The position numbers and the translations under genes were made by a program. Shown piece after piece: positions 37,068-50,118 of a stretch of 64,000 nucleotides of DNA (its first letter is position 1; every line of letters starts with the position of its first letter). The stretch spans positions 37,634,714-37,698,713 of the forward strand of contig CM049320.1 of assembly GCA_026874595.1 (NCBI GenBank), given 5' to 3'. The stretch is from Sipunculus nudus (taxonomy: Eukaryota; Annelida; Sipuncula; Golfingiida; Sipunculidae). The notes beneath the pieces were generated by a model. The model did no database searches and had not been told where the DNA came from. It saw only the letters and a program-made list of their open reading frames with translations.

Positions 37068-37075
37068 AGCTGTGA

Positions 37076-38202
37076 ACGAAACAATGTTTTGAATTACTTT
37101 TGAACATCTGACAGTCCATGCTATACGTCTGCACGTGAAAAGGCTACTCATAAGGGGAGAAAATGTATGTGTACCGTTTATTCATAAAACATGAAGAGGT
37201 CCATCTGTTATGAAATAACCAGACATACTGTTGTGCCATAAATGGAGTATCAGTTAAATGCATGAGAAATGCAGACTTACCTGTAATTGTAGGCCTAATA
37301 TTTCTTTGATTCTTAGAATCTTGCTTATCAATATTATCTTGCACAACAGATCCTTAAAATTTAAAGCTGAACTTGATACCCACTACTACCAGTCGTCAGG
37401 GCATTAAAAAATAATGTCACCACGCCATGTGAAAATTTTAGTAATTTTACTAAAATTATGAAATGTCCGTTCACTTATTTTTGTGTATGGGCTATTCAGT
37501 ACATGCCTTACTGTATCAAATGTCACGAACTTTGCATCTTTCTGTCTCATTAAAAAAACAAGATGTGACCACATTTATTGATTATTTTAATTGACAGATG
37601 ATGTTAACAGAACAGTTGAAGGAATATGATAATAACTGTATATACTCAGCAAGAAAATAATAAGATTTAATTGCTACATGCGTTAGAAAGGTGTCACTCA
37701 TCCACCACAGGTGACGTTGAAAAGGGGGATTTCCAAGTCTGCGGTAAATAGAGTACTCCAACAGACATATCTCGGGCTTGCCAAAGTCGGGATTTTGGGG
37801 GGGGGGGGGGGGCTTGGGGGAGCTTAAGTCATTTACTTTCATATAACAACAGGGTATAGGACTATAAAAACAACGAACAATAATCATGGCCCTCGTCATT
37901 CTGTACGTTGATTTACTGACACCTTCCAGGGAAACGGCACGTTCACGTGGAGTGACGTCATTTACCTCTATGACGTCACGACTCGCACTCTGAATATGGC
38001 CATATCGTCAGGTGCTACGCCCCTGCGTAAACAAAATATGCAATAGACCCCCTTCCCCTCCCCCTTAAAACACTATCTAGAGCTCATTCCGGGGTTCCGC
38101 TTGGCTTGGCGGAGGTGATAAATAAGTCCACATATAAAATCCTATCCGTAACTCATATTAGATAACTGGTATTTGTACAGACACGCAAACTAAATTTGAC
38201 TA
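37076..38202. other. Intergenic region with a G run and paired CRE sites
   Basis: No gene is recognised. G(16+) at about 37797-37812 on the plus strand. Two perfect TGACGTCA palindromes lie at 37953-37960 and 37971-37978. A 105-codon minus frame at 37582-37899 lacks a known domain and runs through the G run. Confidence 0.35.
37953..37978. promoter_or_regulatory. Paired CRE palindromes 18 bp apart
   Basis: TGACGTCA at 37953-37960 and again at 37971-37978, about 1 kb upstream of the lectin gene 1 start with a MITE in between. They are possible promoter elements of an unrecognised transcript; a role for gene 1 is unproven. Confidence 0.4.
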
Positions 38203-38740
38203 TAGTCCATTTCACCACCTGCTGTCCACCTGTTTTTTGTAGATAATTTACTTAAAAGTTTGTATTTTTCAATATTTTCCAAGTAAACAACATATGGAAG
38301 TGACAACCTAATATGGCAGTTCGGAATTTTACAATAAATCCCCCGTTCATGTTTCACAACATTTTAGTCTCTTTACTATGATCTGGCAGATAATGTGTGT
38401 CCCTCCATGAGTAGCCATCTTTGTTTTAGCTGGTTATACTTTTTAGAGTGTTTACATGAGATCATCCAATCAGCAGCTGTCAGTTGAGGCTGTTTTTGCA
38501 TGTGACCAATGACCTTGACCGCCATAAGTGGGTCTGATATGTTGTAAAATGTAGACTGATTTCTCATATTTTCAGAAAATTCTGTTACTCAAATATGGCA
38601 TATGGTTGGAATTTAGTTACCTAGTTGAAAATTAGGTTCTGTAATCCTCTCCTCTACACTATAATTGTTTCCCTTGAAATGTACCTAATAAAAATTTTCA
38701 TAGCAAAAAACAGGTGGACATGAGGGGATGAAACGGACTA
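38203..38740. mobile_element. Mariner-like inverted-repeat element
   Basis: About 40-bp terminal inverted repeats: left TAGTCCATTTCACCACCT, then GTCCACCTGTTTTTTG; right CAAAAAACAGGTGGAC, then GGGATGAAACGGACTA. Both ends sit in CTATAG, consistent with a TA target duplication. An interior minus frame (38376-38567) may be a relic of a transposase but is not recognisable. It ends about 200 bases before the lectin gene 1 ATG. Confidence 0.7.
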
Positions 38741-38936
38741 TAGCACAATGAGAAAACTGACAAAATCATATAAATCGGATAAACAGATAATAAATGTGCA
38801 CAGTGTGCAGAGGAAGCAAGTGGTGTATTTTAGGTAATGATACGCTTACAGCTATTTTAATTTACTTAGCTTCCTGATGTCGTGTACTGTGCATGCCTCA
38901 ACATAAACGTTTGCAACCTGTTGGTTATTTTTCATT

Positions 38937-39908
38937 ATGGCAGTCTCTCGAACACGTATTCTGGTTATTTACCAAGTGTACACGCTATGTGCCGGTGGTA
39001 AGTATTTCAGTGCATTAAGTTTTAAGTAAATATTAAATAAGGGATTTCTCTCTATACTATTCCAAAATCATTCCATGATGAAACTAGACTTCACCTAAAG
39101 CATACAAATATGACACACTGAACAGTGATAAGAATTGTACCTTACCGATGTATGTCTCTACAATTAATTTCTACGGATACTAATACCATGTATACACATA
39201 ATTTAATACTTTACTATCGGGGCTGCCATTATGTTTTAAAGTAGGGTTTAAAATTTGGATTTAATATAGATAAAACCCTATTTTTTCAAAGATCTGTGTT
39301 GGGTGTTGTCTACTGAAAAGACATTTGAGGATCGGAAGCGAAGCGAACAATTAATGTCGGTTTGTGTCAGCTTAAGTAACAGTGATGTTTACTAAAAGTA
39401 ACAAACGAACAATTATGTAATAGTTTGAATATTGCGTTTTGGATATCTGAAGCAATTTTTTTTTATTTAGGATTTGAATTGGAAAAATTGTGTTATTTAC
39501 TCAAAATATATTTAAGGTGGGGAGGCAAAGAAGAAAAGTAGAACTCACCTTCAGGCAATGTTCCAGTGTAAAGAAAATGATATGCGCTTGCCGGTCGAGG
39601 ATGATGGCGATGACTTGTTCATTCGAAAGATGCGTGAACTATCATTAAATGAAACATGGACCTCGATTGCTGAAACTCCACTTCATTCTTGGCTATGGGC
39701 CAATGGAACCTATGCAAGTAATGGTGCGGTTAGCTATTAAAACATATATTAGTAACTTCATGTATTACTATTTTTATTTTGTCTTTCATGAAAAATACTT
39801 GCTGCCTCATATTACAGTGTATATCACTCTATTGTACTGAGGATGGACTATAAAAACTCAGTATGAATGGAGTGGGGGACACTTAGATCTAGAATAAACA
39901 CACAAACG

Positions 39909-39962
<54 letters not shown>

Positions 39963-40394
39963 CCAATTATTCGGCAGCGTTGGCTCAGTGCATAAAGTCA
40001 ATCCAATCTAGAAGTAACATCTGAACTGCTCTGTACCGTGGAGTGCTCTCCTTGCATGTTAAACCTTCTTGGTTCAATTCTAGTGAAAACCCAGTAACAC
40101 TTGTCAATTCACTTTCGCTGCTGCTGATTTTGTTAGGACTAATCAGTTGATAAATTTTATACTTGGTATATGCACATTACCTAAATTACTTATATTACAG
40201 AAAGGTTTACTCTGGAGTCAAAGGATCACCCATGCTTTCACTACAGCAGAGACAAACCTCAGCCTGGGGACTGTTATCACAAATTCACGAATACGATGAA
40301 ATGGATCATTTGTTCAAAATGTAATGTTTATGCTTAACATTATGATTTTATATTATCTTTAACTCCTTATTTACTCTTCTTTTCTTTCGTACTG

Positions 40395-40479
<85 letters not shown>

Positions 40480-42427
40480 TCGATTATCTCAAATATATTT
40501 TCTGCAACTTTATTCAGTGGCAAACAATTCAGCAGGATGCAATGATGGAACACTAGGGCCCTTTAAACGTTGTTACCGACAGCTGAACGTACAGGGCAGC
40601 TGGTACAAGGCCAGGGCATCCTGTGTTTCTGTAGGCTATGAGGTGGCAAGCCTAGATAAGAATATGATAAAGAAAGTTCTCCAAAATCTTAACGCCTCTG
40701 GACGATCTGATTTTTGGATGGGACTAAGGAGACGAGGTAGGATACCCCCGCTGTGACCTGTGAAAATTTCCAAATTACATCAACACATCCAATGATGTAT
40801 GTATCAGGAAGTACAAACAAGGCTTGGTCAGTTATAAAGCGATTGAAAATTCAATTGTGCAACTACTATTTTGATAGTTTTTCTTGACATGGAACAGGAT
40901 GATTCACAAAGTTATGTTTACCAAGCTGCATTAACCCTATCTTAAATTAATTGTATCCTTCACAATATTGTACTCTTTTATGGTAAATAATTTGGAACTA
41001 CTGCTTCATATCTCTAGGTTGTGTACTTTTAATTAATTATTCAATCACATGAATGTCATGATCAATGAAGCTTATGCGATGGTTGTAGAATGGCGTGAGA
41101 TATCACTCGGGCCCTTCTCTATATGATGCTTATAAAATTCGCAAGAGATAGCGACTTAGATAAATCAGTCTACAAGAAACCTGTGTCTTTTTGTTTCCAA
41201 AAGTATCTGACACTTTTTACATCCTATTCTCCCAGAACTAACGGAACAGACATTGGAATCGCTAAGGGGCACATCGAATATATCAAGGCGTGGTTGTCAG
41301 CTCATTAAAATGGTTTCTAATCGTGGCCGTAATGCTACAATAGAGAAACACATTGTACCCTGCAGTGGACAGCATTCCTTCATTTGTCTGAGAGGTGTGT
41401 GTTGAATTATGACTTTTACAATATTATCTATACATCGTTTAATAATTGTATAACGTTATCACATTTTTACATTCTAATTAAAAATAGACCAGTTTATGAT
41501 ACTCTAAATTATCAAACAAACAGAAACATGACCTATATTGTTAAACTAAGCAAAGTTATCTTTTACATCAACCAATCCTGGAAAACTCAGCAACGCTAGC
41601 TTTAAATTTCCTATATTTGTAAAATGAAGCAACGCTACCTTTAACATGCATCTATCCTGAAAACTAAGAAACGCTAGCTTTAACATAGACCACATGACAG
41701 CGGTTACATTACATTGGTTCTGAATTATTTATTTACCTACTGCTAACTAATTACTATACCTCGTTCGGACTTGTTGAGGCAATGTTGAGGCCCAATGAGG
41801 GCTTCCTATAGACACCAAGGTGGTCTATAGAAACAAAGGGCCAGTGGAATGATTGAGAACATATATACCCAGATCAACATGGAACAAATATGAGTCTATC
41901 AAATTGAATAAACAAGAATCATATATAACATTTTTATAACTTGATGAACATGTGAACATTTGCAGTGTTTATCACGTTTTTCTTGCACCAGCTGTGACCA
42001 ACATTTAAGAATTAAGGTACATGTATTATTCGAATGTTATGATATAGCTATTATCGGTAAAGCATAATTTATATATATTATCGGTATTTATTTATTTATT
42101 TCAGAGATTGTCTTGAACGTAACCGTGGCTGATCGAAAAAATAGCATTCGCGTTACAAGTGGAGACGATGTTGCAGCCAGTCACAGGGGTCTGTGAAAGA
42201 TTTTAGTTGTTATTGTATTTATTTCGGGAGTACAACACACATTTTAACATTTAACAAAAGTATGTATTCAAGATTCAAACATTTCAGGGGAAAATGCAAT
42301 TCAATAGAAGCCTAGTTTATAAAGATTTTTGCTTGCTTCTATTCAGATGTCTTCTTTGGTGTCACAATTGTTGTGTTGGTGTATAGCTTTGGTACCTGTG
42401 TAGTGTATCCTGTGGTCAAGCTGGTAG
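38937..42427 (+). CDS. Lectin gene 1: signal peptide, two CTLDs, TM helix (7 exons; 3' end open)
   Basis: Predicted type I membrane receptor. Exons: 38937-38997, 39517-39717, 40201-40320, 40518-40736, 41236-41394, 42105-42188, 42347-42427; all junctions are phase 1. Residues 1-20 are a leader (RILVIYQVYTLCAG). CTLD1 is about 21-127 (FQCKEND, TWTS..WLWANGTY, HPCFHY, GDCYHKF, IICSK). CTLD2 is about 128-253, long form (GCNDG..KRCYRQL, RASCVSV, FWMGLRR, RRGCQL, VPCSGQHSFICLR). Residues 254-281 are a linker with an NVT glycosylation site, and about 283-305 a TM helix (VFFGVTIVVLVYSFGTCVVYPVV). The exon 6 donor (G|GTCTGT) is weak. The cytoplasmic end is unresolved. Neither CTLD has EPN, QPD or WND. 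The mariner-like element lies just upstream. Confidence 0.85.
39908..39959. repeat. (TA)n in gene 1 intron 2
   Basis: Pure TA dinucleotide run. Similar runs occur at about 40398-40480, 42463-42482, 43510-43566, 49716-49734, 53069-53119, 54466-54523, 57268-57315, 58738-58787 and 59696-59748. Confidence 0.95.
39967..40095 (+). mobile_element. Decayed tRNA-derived SINE in gene 1 intron 2
   Basis: GTTGGCTCAGTGC is a good A box and TTGGTTCAATTCTAG a good B box, but they are about 85 bases apart because of an insertion. No tail or target duplication was identified. Confidence 0.4.
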
Positions 42428-43518
42428 GTATGCCTTTGGTCAAGTTTTAAATATATACACATATATATATATATATATATATAAATACTTTTATATATAA
42501 ATAGAATATATATATATTTGTGTGTGTCTGTGTTTAACTCTGTCCAGGTCGTTTACTACACGTACATGATGCAAAGAAACACTTATGGTTCATCCAGTGC
42601 ATAATAGAATATTATATTGCTACGAAAGGGAAAATAAATATTCTTAAGCATTTTATTGTTTTATTTTAACCTGTTGACACAAATATGCAAATTGCCAGAC
42701 ACGTCTGGAACAATTTCTTTCACTTTATATACATTACGTTATTCGAACACGTTTGTGCTGGTGTACAATGTATCATACACAGGTTTAATAACTCTGAATA
42801 TCATTTATTCTTAAAACAACATGAAGGCCCATCCTTGGTATATATGCAGGCATCTGTGGTAGCAGCTGTGCTTCATTTGCTCAAGTGAACGTACATAAAC
42901 TTTGAATTCCTGAAGTGTAAGTGTAAATAGTACAATAGCTTCGTATTTACGGTAGATTTAACCCTGTGTTGTAAGAATGCCTGTATCCTCTTCAGGTGCT
43001 CCATGAAAAATGTACCTAGGAAAAGGCTTACTGAGGGAATCGAGGAAACCAGTGGAAAAAAGAAAATTCAACTCATATTTGATGATGAACTCCAGCAAGG
43101 GCCAGAGGTTTAACAAATTCAGGGACAAGGATGAAAAACCAAACTAATGAGTCAACAAGACAATCACCGCCAAGCCAGGTGACCCAGACAATGTTAGTAT
43201 TGCAATAATGTATTCAGATGTATAGATTCAGAAGAGGAAGAGATTTAAATGGCGGTCAGAATTGAGCTTGTCAAAAAGATGAGATACCAGTGTCCATCAC
43301 TGTCTGGAAAAGGAAATAGGATCAGATACCCTCCAGTGGTAATAAGAATGTCGGCATTTCAAACATTCGGCACCCGGGTGATCATCAGATAACTTTGTCA
43401 TGTTATGCCGATACCGGCAACGGCGTGAAACTCGGAGTAACAACACGATACTCCAGCGTGCTTAACATTTAGTCAATCTGCTCTACCTTAACTGTATCCA
43501 GCACTATACTATATATAT

Positions 43519-43573
<55 letters not shown>

Positions 43574-46503
43574 AAACATACTGTATTTTTGATAAAATAG
43601 CACAGGTAAGCGGTAAAATTATTTTTAGAAAAAATGGCCTCAGCCATCACCGCCGCATTTGTTACTATATTATGTCATCAGTTTTTTTTTTTATCTGATA
43701 TGGGAACTTAGAGTGAAGAACCTCTGGTGTACGATGATTTATGTTTTCTGTTTCTTGTCTAATATGTATATTATTTGCATTTTGTATAATTGCGCGTGCA
43801 GTCACGAAAACAGGTCTTAATCTAGTCTTTCAAATAGAAAGTGACTGATGAGCAGAAGTTGAACAATGAACATAAAACTAACTGATGTATGGACTAGAAA
43901 TATTGTGGCATATGATTATGATATATGTGTATGTGCTGTGTACATTATAATATACAACAAAATAAGCTTGACCAGCTTCAGGGAGTTGTTTCATGTAGAT
44001 GTCATACTTTTTTATTGAAGTACTCATTTTCATCGCTATATCCTGCGTTTAAGAGTATTAACACGCTAGTGTGTCTACCAAAGGCGTTGTTTTTAATGTA
44101 CACTTACAAGCAAGCATTGCAACTCATTATCTATTGTTGTTGTAAAAATGTATGTGGTTACAAAACACATGTATTTAGATCTCTAGTTAATTACTAAATG
44201 AGTTTTATAAACACATCGTGATGCCCTGATGTCGAGGTATTAAATCGGCTTAATGAAAATATAAGAATATTATCTATGGTGTGATGTTAGAGTATTGAAA
44301 TTAAGTGAGATTATTCCCAAATGAGTAATGCCTCCTTGATTTCTAATATATAACTTTACCCAAGATAAGAAAAAACAATGAAGCATGCTGATTCTAATGA
44401 CTGCTGTGTCATGCAGATGTAAATTACGTGTATATTACATTTGTTTATATATCATATAATATCATTGTCTCTCGGATAATATGTAGCGGGCAGGATGTTT
44501 ATTCTGCGTGTTATCTGCCTACTTCGAAACGTTATTGTAGACGAAAAGGTTTGGTTGGGCCATAGTCTGGGTAATTTTCAATGGGGCCCCTGCCATGCAA
44601 TAAATTACGCCTCGCAAAAACACTAAAAGTCTTGGTTTGCTTCACTTCTGATTTTATTGTCACTAAAGATTTGTAAAATCAATTGAATCTAGGTTATCTC
44701 GTTATCAGTGTAGTGTTTTCAGTATTCAGTTGGGTTTAACGCCAAGGCACAAACGCCCACTTTAGTAAGACCATGCTTGCATGCATACCCTAAATATGTA
44801 TGCACCCCTGGGGCAAGGTAATCTTTTTTTTTATAAGAGAAAGGTTTTTGCAAGTTCTCCTTAGTTGCAACCAGGATATCTGATTATGTCATGGTTGTCT
44901 GACAAGTTCATTTTGGCAAATGTATTTGTTTGTGATTGTCTTGTGAACACATTAGCAGCAGTATGCGTGGAGGGACAGATGATACACTGAGGTATTCCTG
45001 TCATATACTCTTTTCTCACAGTAGGCCACTGCCTGCGTTGTGCCTATAAATATATTAATGTATTAAGTAGACAGCAATTATTCAACAATTAACCCGGATG
45101 TTTATCCAGGTCTTGTCCCTTGTCTCAAAACTTCCCTGCCGTTATACTCGGAGCTTCCGATCTCTCCCACTAGGGGTTTGGAAACGGGTCTACACACAAG
45201 CATATATAAATGATGTTGTACATGCATCATGCTCAGGCAAAATAAGCCAACTTTATTTCATTAGATAATTTTCGAAATCGGCTCGTGCAGATAAATTTGT
45301 AGAAAGGGATTCCCAAAATTGTCCCTCCCTTTAAAACAACAACAAAAATGTTTTTTAATTAAATATATATATATTAAAAAAGTGTATGCAAGAATGTGTC
45401 TTCAGGCAAATGAGACTGTACTCAATTATTTTCATGTGGATAGTGATCTTAATCTGGATGATGGACGTCTTTTTTCCCTATCAACATGTCCAACAGAAAC
45501 ATGCTGTTTTTTATGAAAAGTCTGTATCTAAGGTTTGTTTATCTTGTAAGATTTTACACTAGGAGAATCTCTCAAATGTAAACAAGTATCAAAAGTTCCT
45601 GATTTCAAGTTAAATAATAGCTGTAACGCCAAATATATGTAGTTTCATCCTCATCATACACTGAAAATTTTCTAAATAAACAGCATCTCTGGACAGTATT
45701 TAAAAATATATTAAGATATTCACCGCATCGAGCGAACCTCCAAAAACTGAAATCGTTTGAAGTGGGCACATAATAAGAACAGCAAGGAACTCAACCACTA
45801 ATTCCGGTTTGATATCAGCTCACAATCAGTTGAACTGGGCATTTGTCCTTTCGTCAGGCCGTCGAATCATAGTGATTTCCAATTCCCCTGACTCGACTTG
45901 ATAAGGGCAACTCCGACTTGAACCTCAACTTTTCTGAAAAATTTGAACGACTACATTGTTGGAAGTTCTTCTTTCTGTATGCTGTGTGTAAATTAGCTTG
46001 TTTAGTATATAGATAAGGAAATACATAATCATGATATAAAACACATAATTCTTTATGTAAACACCATAGTAATGCTCAGGCCTTAAAAATCCATACACCT
46101 GGGCTTTAGAAACAACCTTTCACTCTAAAACAGTTCTATATGTATGCTTGCATGACAAGGACTCGTGCATATGGTCGTACATAGAATTAATACTAACACA
46201 AAAATAAGAGTTTTATACTTCCATCATCAAAAATCAAAGTAACTGCTGTAGCTTATTTTTCGTACAGATAAACAAAGGAATTTAATTAAGTCTTCGTGAC
46301 ACACCTTTGCCTCTTCAAAAGGTTTCAGTTTATTTTTTAGTCTTATTTTTAGGGCAATACAAAATGCAACGGCCACCTCAACCCATCACTGCAAAAAATG
46401 AATATCACTAACATATTAGCAACACTTACTCAATCGAAAATGGTTTATTTACCGAGTGCAGTGTAAACAAGTGTATATGTCTACTAAGTAAACTTCCTTA
46501 CAG
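42428..46503. other. Downstream of gene 1: possible tail exons, no confirmed gene
   Basis: After acceptor CTCTTCAG (42995) an open frame (CSMKNVPRKRLTEGIEET, then GKKKIQLIFDDELQQ) runs to TAA at 43111. It looks like a charged cytoplasmic tail, but it is open only in phase 2, while exon 7 ends in phase 1 or 0. Another acceptor at 45020 (CTTTTCTCACAG) gives a phase-1 terminal frame of 22 codons. (TA)n at 43510-43566. No other domain is seen. Confidence 0.35.
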
Positions 46504-46566
46504 GATCCTTGATTTCGGGAACAGATTATCGGAATTCTAATGTCGTTGACAATGGTTATGGCTTGG
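46504..46566 (+). CDS. Candidate cytoplasmic-tail exon of gene 1
   Basis: Acceptor CTTCCTTACAG, donor TTGG|GTCAGT, phase 1 on both sides, 63 bases. It encodes SLISGTDYRNSNVVDNGYGLG, with two tyrosines but no complete ITAM or ITIM. It would splice in frame to the TM exon ending at 42427 or to a later exon. Support is only splice signals and phase. Confidence 0.3.
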
Positions 46567-47084
46567 GTCAGTAATTTGTTTTATTTGTTTGTAATTGTTT
46601 TTTTTTTATAATTCAGCAATACTCTTTCAACTCTAATTTGACTATTTATATCTAATCATCATTACCATTATATAATTATTTCCCATGATTAATCAAAAGT
46701 CATATGTGACTGAATACTTAGTAATGAAAAAATAACGTTAATTTCTGTAATTACAAAAAACTATATATTGACATCCTGTTGGTAATTAGAAAGTGAACCA
46801 TTCTACTTTCTCTTTGCTAACACATTGGTAAAGTTTTATTATACAACAGCATTGATTTGACAAGTAAACGTATTAAAAAGAGTAGAAAATTTCTTCTTTA
46901 ATTGCACCTCTCTTCTGGTCATAACTGTACAGGCAGATGACTATGAGCAACCGCTTCTCTTGAGAAATTCAATTAAGCAATATTTTCAACGGAACTCAGC
47001 TTTATTTAGGAATGTAAAAACGCTCTTCCCAAAAAGATTATGTATTTCTTAATTCCTTCAGCGTCATGCAGGTGACAGGTGTTA

Positions 47085-47755
47085 AACCCTGTGATGGGAA
47101 CAAGTGCTAGCTATATTAATACCCTTGTTGGCATAAATGTGGCTTCTTCGATATTAACAGTTGGGCTGGAGGACAGCGTGTTCAGCTGGTACTTACATCC
47201 TATTAAAAGAAATTCAGCCTGGTTATCTTTATGCTTTAGAAAGTTATTTGTCATCCCAAACGTGACATCTGCCACACATTCTTTAATCAACTTTTCCTGG
47301 CCTCAAATGAGCACTCTCCCACCCCGGAAAGTTTGAATAACAGGTATAACTGCTTGTCATTGGTGTAAAGATGTCTACTGATGATATCACCAGGCGATGC
47401 AGAATGCTAATTTGAAGGAATTGGACCCAGAACCGACCCCTGTACTCCATATTTAAATTGTACACTATCTGACTTTTCACTCCAAGGACGTAATTCTGTA
47501 CGGTCTGAGAAATAGCATTTTAACCATCCAAGGGCTACGCCAGTCATACCATACCTTAATTTAAGTCGGTTTAATAGTAGCACTTTATCGAATTCTTTCA
47601 AAGGCAGAAGAAAAATCTAATAAGACAAGAAATACGGATTCCTATTTGTCCTTGGATTGCTGAAAGTTTAATTGCATGTACATGCAGAAGAGCCATCTCA
47701 GGACCGTGGGACTGTTTGTACGCAGATTGTAGACAATCATCACGGTTTTTCGATC
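47085..47755 (-). mobile_element. LINE reverse-transcriptase fragment, frameshifted
   Basis: Read on the minus strand, it gives in order QSAYKQSHGPEMALLHVH, KEFDKVLLLNRLKLRYG, ALGWLKCYFSDRTEL, GVQGSVLGP, then in another frame YTNDKQLYLLFK (the YxDD box region, here degraded) and MTNNFLKHKDNQAEFLLIG. These are the successive RT blocks of a non-LTR retrotransposon of CR1/Jockey type. Frameshifts and stops show it is dead. Confidence 0.88.
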
Positions 47756-48558
47756 CTATGTTGGGGTAATTTGAGGTACTGTAGATTGCGCCATGATGCG
47801 AAATCCGGCTCTGTTGCTCAGTATTAAACGCTTATTGATACATTTTCTAATTTAAAGGTAATAAAGGGGGCACCTCAAATTTCCCCGGGCGAATATACGC
47901 AACGTGATATAAAAAAGCTTACAGACCCTCCAGGTTTATTTTTTAAAAGAAAGTGACTCCATTGGTATGAGAGACACCCTCACACACACATATTTATATG
48001 CAGTTAGTCTATTTCAGTTCATATTTGGGGGGCAAATATTATCGTATGTACTTTGATGTCTGTACAAGAATAATTTGTATATCACGAAGTGTTTAGTCTC
48101 AATTGATTAAGCTAATCGGTTTACATGTGTTACAATCAGTATTGCTGTGGTTATTAGATAATAAAATTTACCTCCGCAAAAGTAGTTAATAAGCAAATTG
48201 GGTTTTTGGCATGATTTATTAAGTGGGTGATTATTTGGGCTGAATACAAGGTTTTATATTTATACTTACTGATTAACCCAGTTAACGGACTTTTTGTCGG
48301 GATTCAGGGGATGAAATTAATGAGATGAGGAATATTAGATCATTTCTTATCATTAAAGTAAAAATAAAATATAGATTTTCAGTGGGATAAATTTCTCAAT
48401 AAGATATGTTCAAATATTGATACAGGCTTTTTTGTGCCGCTGTGCTCGTGGCAAGGAATTCATATATCGGTATGTTTACCTTGAAGACCTGGTCAGTGAT
48501 GAAGGTAACATTAACGAACCGGGACGGGACGCGGGGGCATTCATAATCTTAAAGATCT
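47756..48558. other. Region without a recognised gene
   Basis: AT-rich sequence with a short CACACACATAT run near 47980. Nothing recognisable. Confidence 0.4.
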
Positions 48559-48932
48559 TTAACTGGTTACATATATTATTAATGTTAAATATATAAACGA
48601 TGTTTTGATGTAGGAAATATATGAAAGATGTAATAAATGTATGTTTAAAGGCGAGAAAGCTGTGCCTAAAAAGAAACGACAAATCGCATACCTCGTTAGT
48701 AGCAGATGTGAACCTAAGGGCGTCGAGACCCCCCCCCCCCCCCCCAATCCGACACCCACACACACACACTTTTGCAGCCGCTGCAACCTTACTTTAAGCG
48801 TTTTAGGCCAATTTGTGCGACCAGGACCCCCCCCCCCCCCTTCCTTACGGACCTTGGCACCTTTTTTTATGTTTTATCACTAGTTCTCTTGGGTCGGACC
48901 TCTCCTTTTCTTAAATCCTGAATCCGCCCCTG
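48559..48932 (-). repeat. Dispersed repeat, minus copy, plus MITE end
   Basis: 48559-48790 is the inverted relative of 35438-35700. It is followed by C runs (48730-48745, 48827-48840) and, at 48917-48932, CTGAATCCGCCCCTGA, which matches one end of the MITE family at 27509 and 59426. No matching left end was found, so the MITE is truncated or nested. Confidence 0.5.
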
Positions 48933-49759
48933 AGTAGGCCTACCATTCTTCCAGACAGTGTGCCATGATATGATTTGTCAATTGTCTTCAATTGTCACCA
49001 ATTATCAGTAGGTAGACGGTACATGTGAAAAAGTTTGAAAATTCTAAATGGTGCGTTTTGTAAGGATTATATGATTATACTTAAGGAGGAAAACCATTCA
49101 CAGTCAGGAATAATGTGTTTTGTAGAGACTGAATGGTGCATCCAAAGTAAAAAAGCAGTGAAAGTAAGAAAGCAGCTGTATTGTAAACATAAACAGAAAT
49201 TAACGTATGTACTACCTTCGATATTTTGCGTGATATAACTGTTTCCAGAATTGGTGAAGATGTAAGAGCAAGCTGATATTGCAGGGACACTTGTGGTCAT
49301 TTTAACGGGTCAGTGACAGATTCAAATGAAAGGCAAGCCATTCTTAAATCCGTCACGGACAGTAGGCGTATTCTTTTATGCTCAATAGACCTTAATCCGG
49401 CACAGGCATTCCGACCTTTGCTTGAGGCAGTTCGATTTTTGTCGGTGGTGACCTTCACGCAATAATAAACTACGTCAAAATCACCGAAATGTATTTATAC
49501 ATTGAAAAGTATTTATTCTAATACTGACGAGGAAACTTCGGGAAAATAACCATTAAAATGAGGTATAGCGCAATGTCTTACATATATTGATCTTTCAATA
49601 AACTGTTGGTTATTTGTTTTAGTGATAAATTAATGTTATAGAGATTGATCAAAGCTACTAAATTATACCTCAAAACAAATGAAAACCCGGAAAAGTAGGT
49701 ATAGCACCTACAAATATATATATATATATATATAATGTGGGAATATTTATCAAATCATC

Positions 49760-50118
49760 TTCGCTGTTATTAAAGAGAATTTCTTTGCTGGATAAATGTG
49801 ATAACAGTTATTTTGAACATCTGATCAGAGTAAGACTGTGAAAGAACATTCCCTAAATAAGTGTACTAGAGTTTTGTCTTCCTCTTAGCAAAAAGTACAT
49901 TTACTCAACCTACGATGTAGAATATAATATTTAAATATACGTAGGTTTCCTGATAGTGTGGTTATATATATCGGAAAATCCCTTGTATAAATCCATATCT
50001 GTAAATGTGATGCAATTTTCGTTCCATTTTCAGGAGTAACTATAAGGTTATCCACCTTTTGATTATATATAAATTTTGCGCCATTCTTATTAGTTATCAT
50101 AGTATTTAAAGTGTACAT
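49760..50118 (-). mobile_element. LINE 3'-end (zinc-knuckle) remnant
   Basis: The minus-strand frame reads NLRIFKYYILHRRLSKCTFC, a stop, then EEDKTLVHLFREC. This fits the C-terminal CxFC...ETLxHLFxxC domain that follows the reverse transcriptase in many LINEs. It is interrupted by a stop. The sequence to its right (50120-50830) may hold decayed upstream parts, which I could not confirm. Confidence 0.65.

Noticed and set aside
36843-37075. A functional tRNA gene
   Set aside because: Good A and B boxes, but no cloverleaf closing over the whole length, and an 8-bp target duplication flanks a longer body; it is a SINE.
45319-45516. A cysteine-containing tail exon of gene 1
   Set aside because: The frame opens at a CTTCAG site only in phase 0, which does not fit the phase-1 exons of the gene, and it shows no family features.
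47079-47336. Plus-strand 85-residue protein
   Set aside because: It is the antisense of the LINE reverse-transcriptase fragment.
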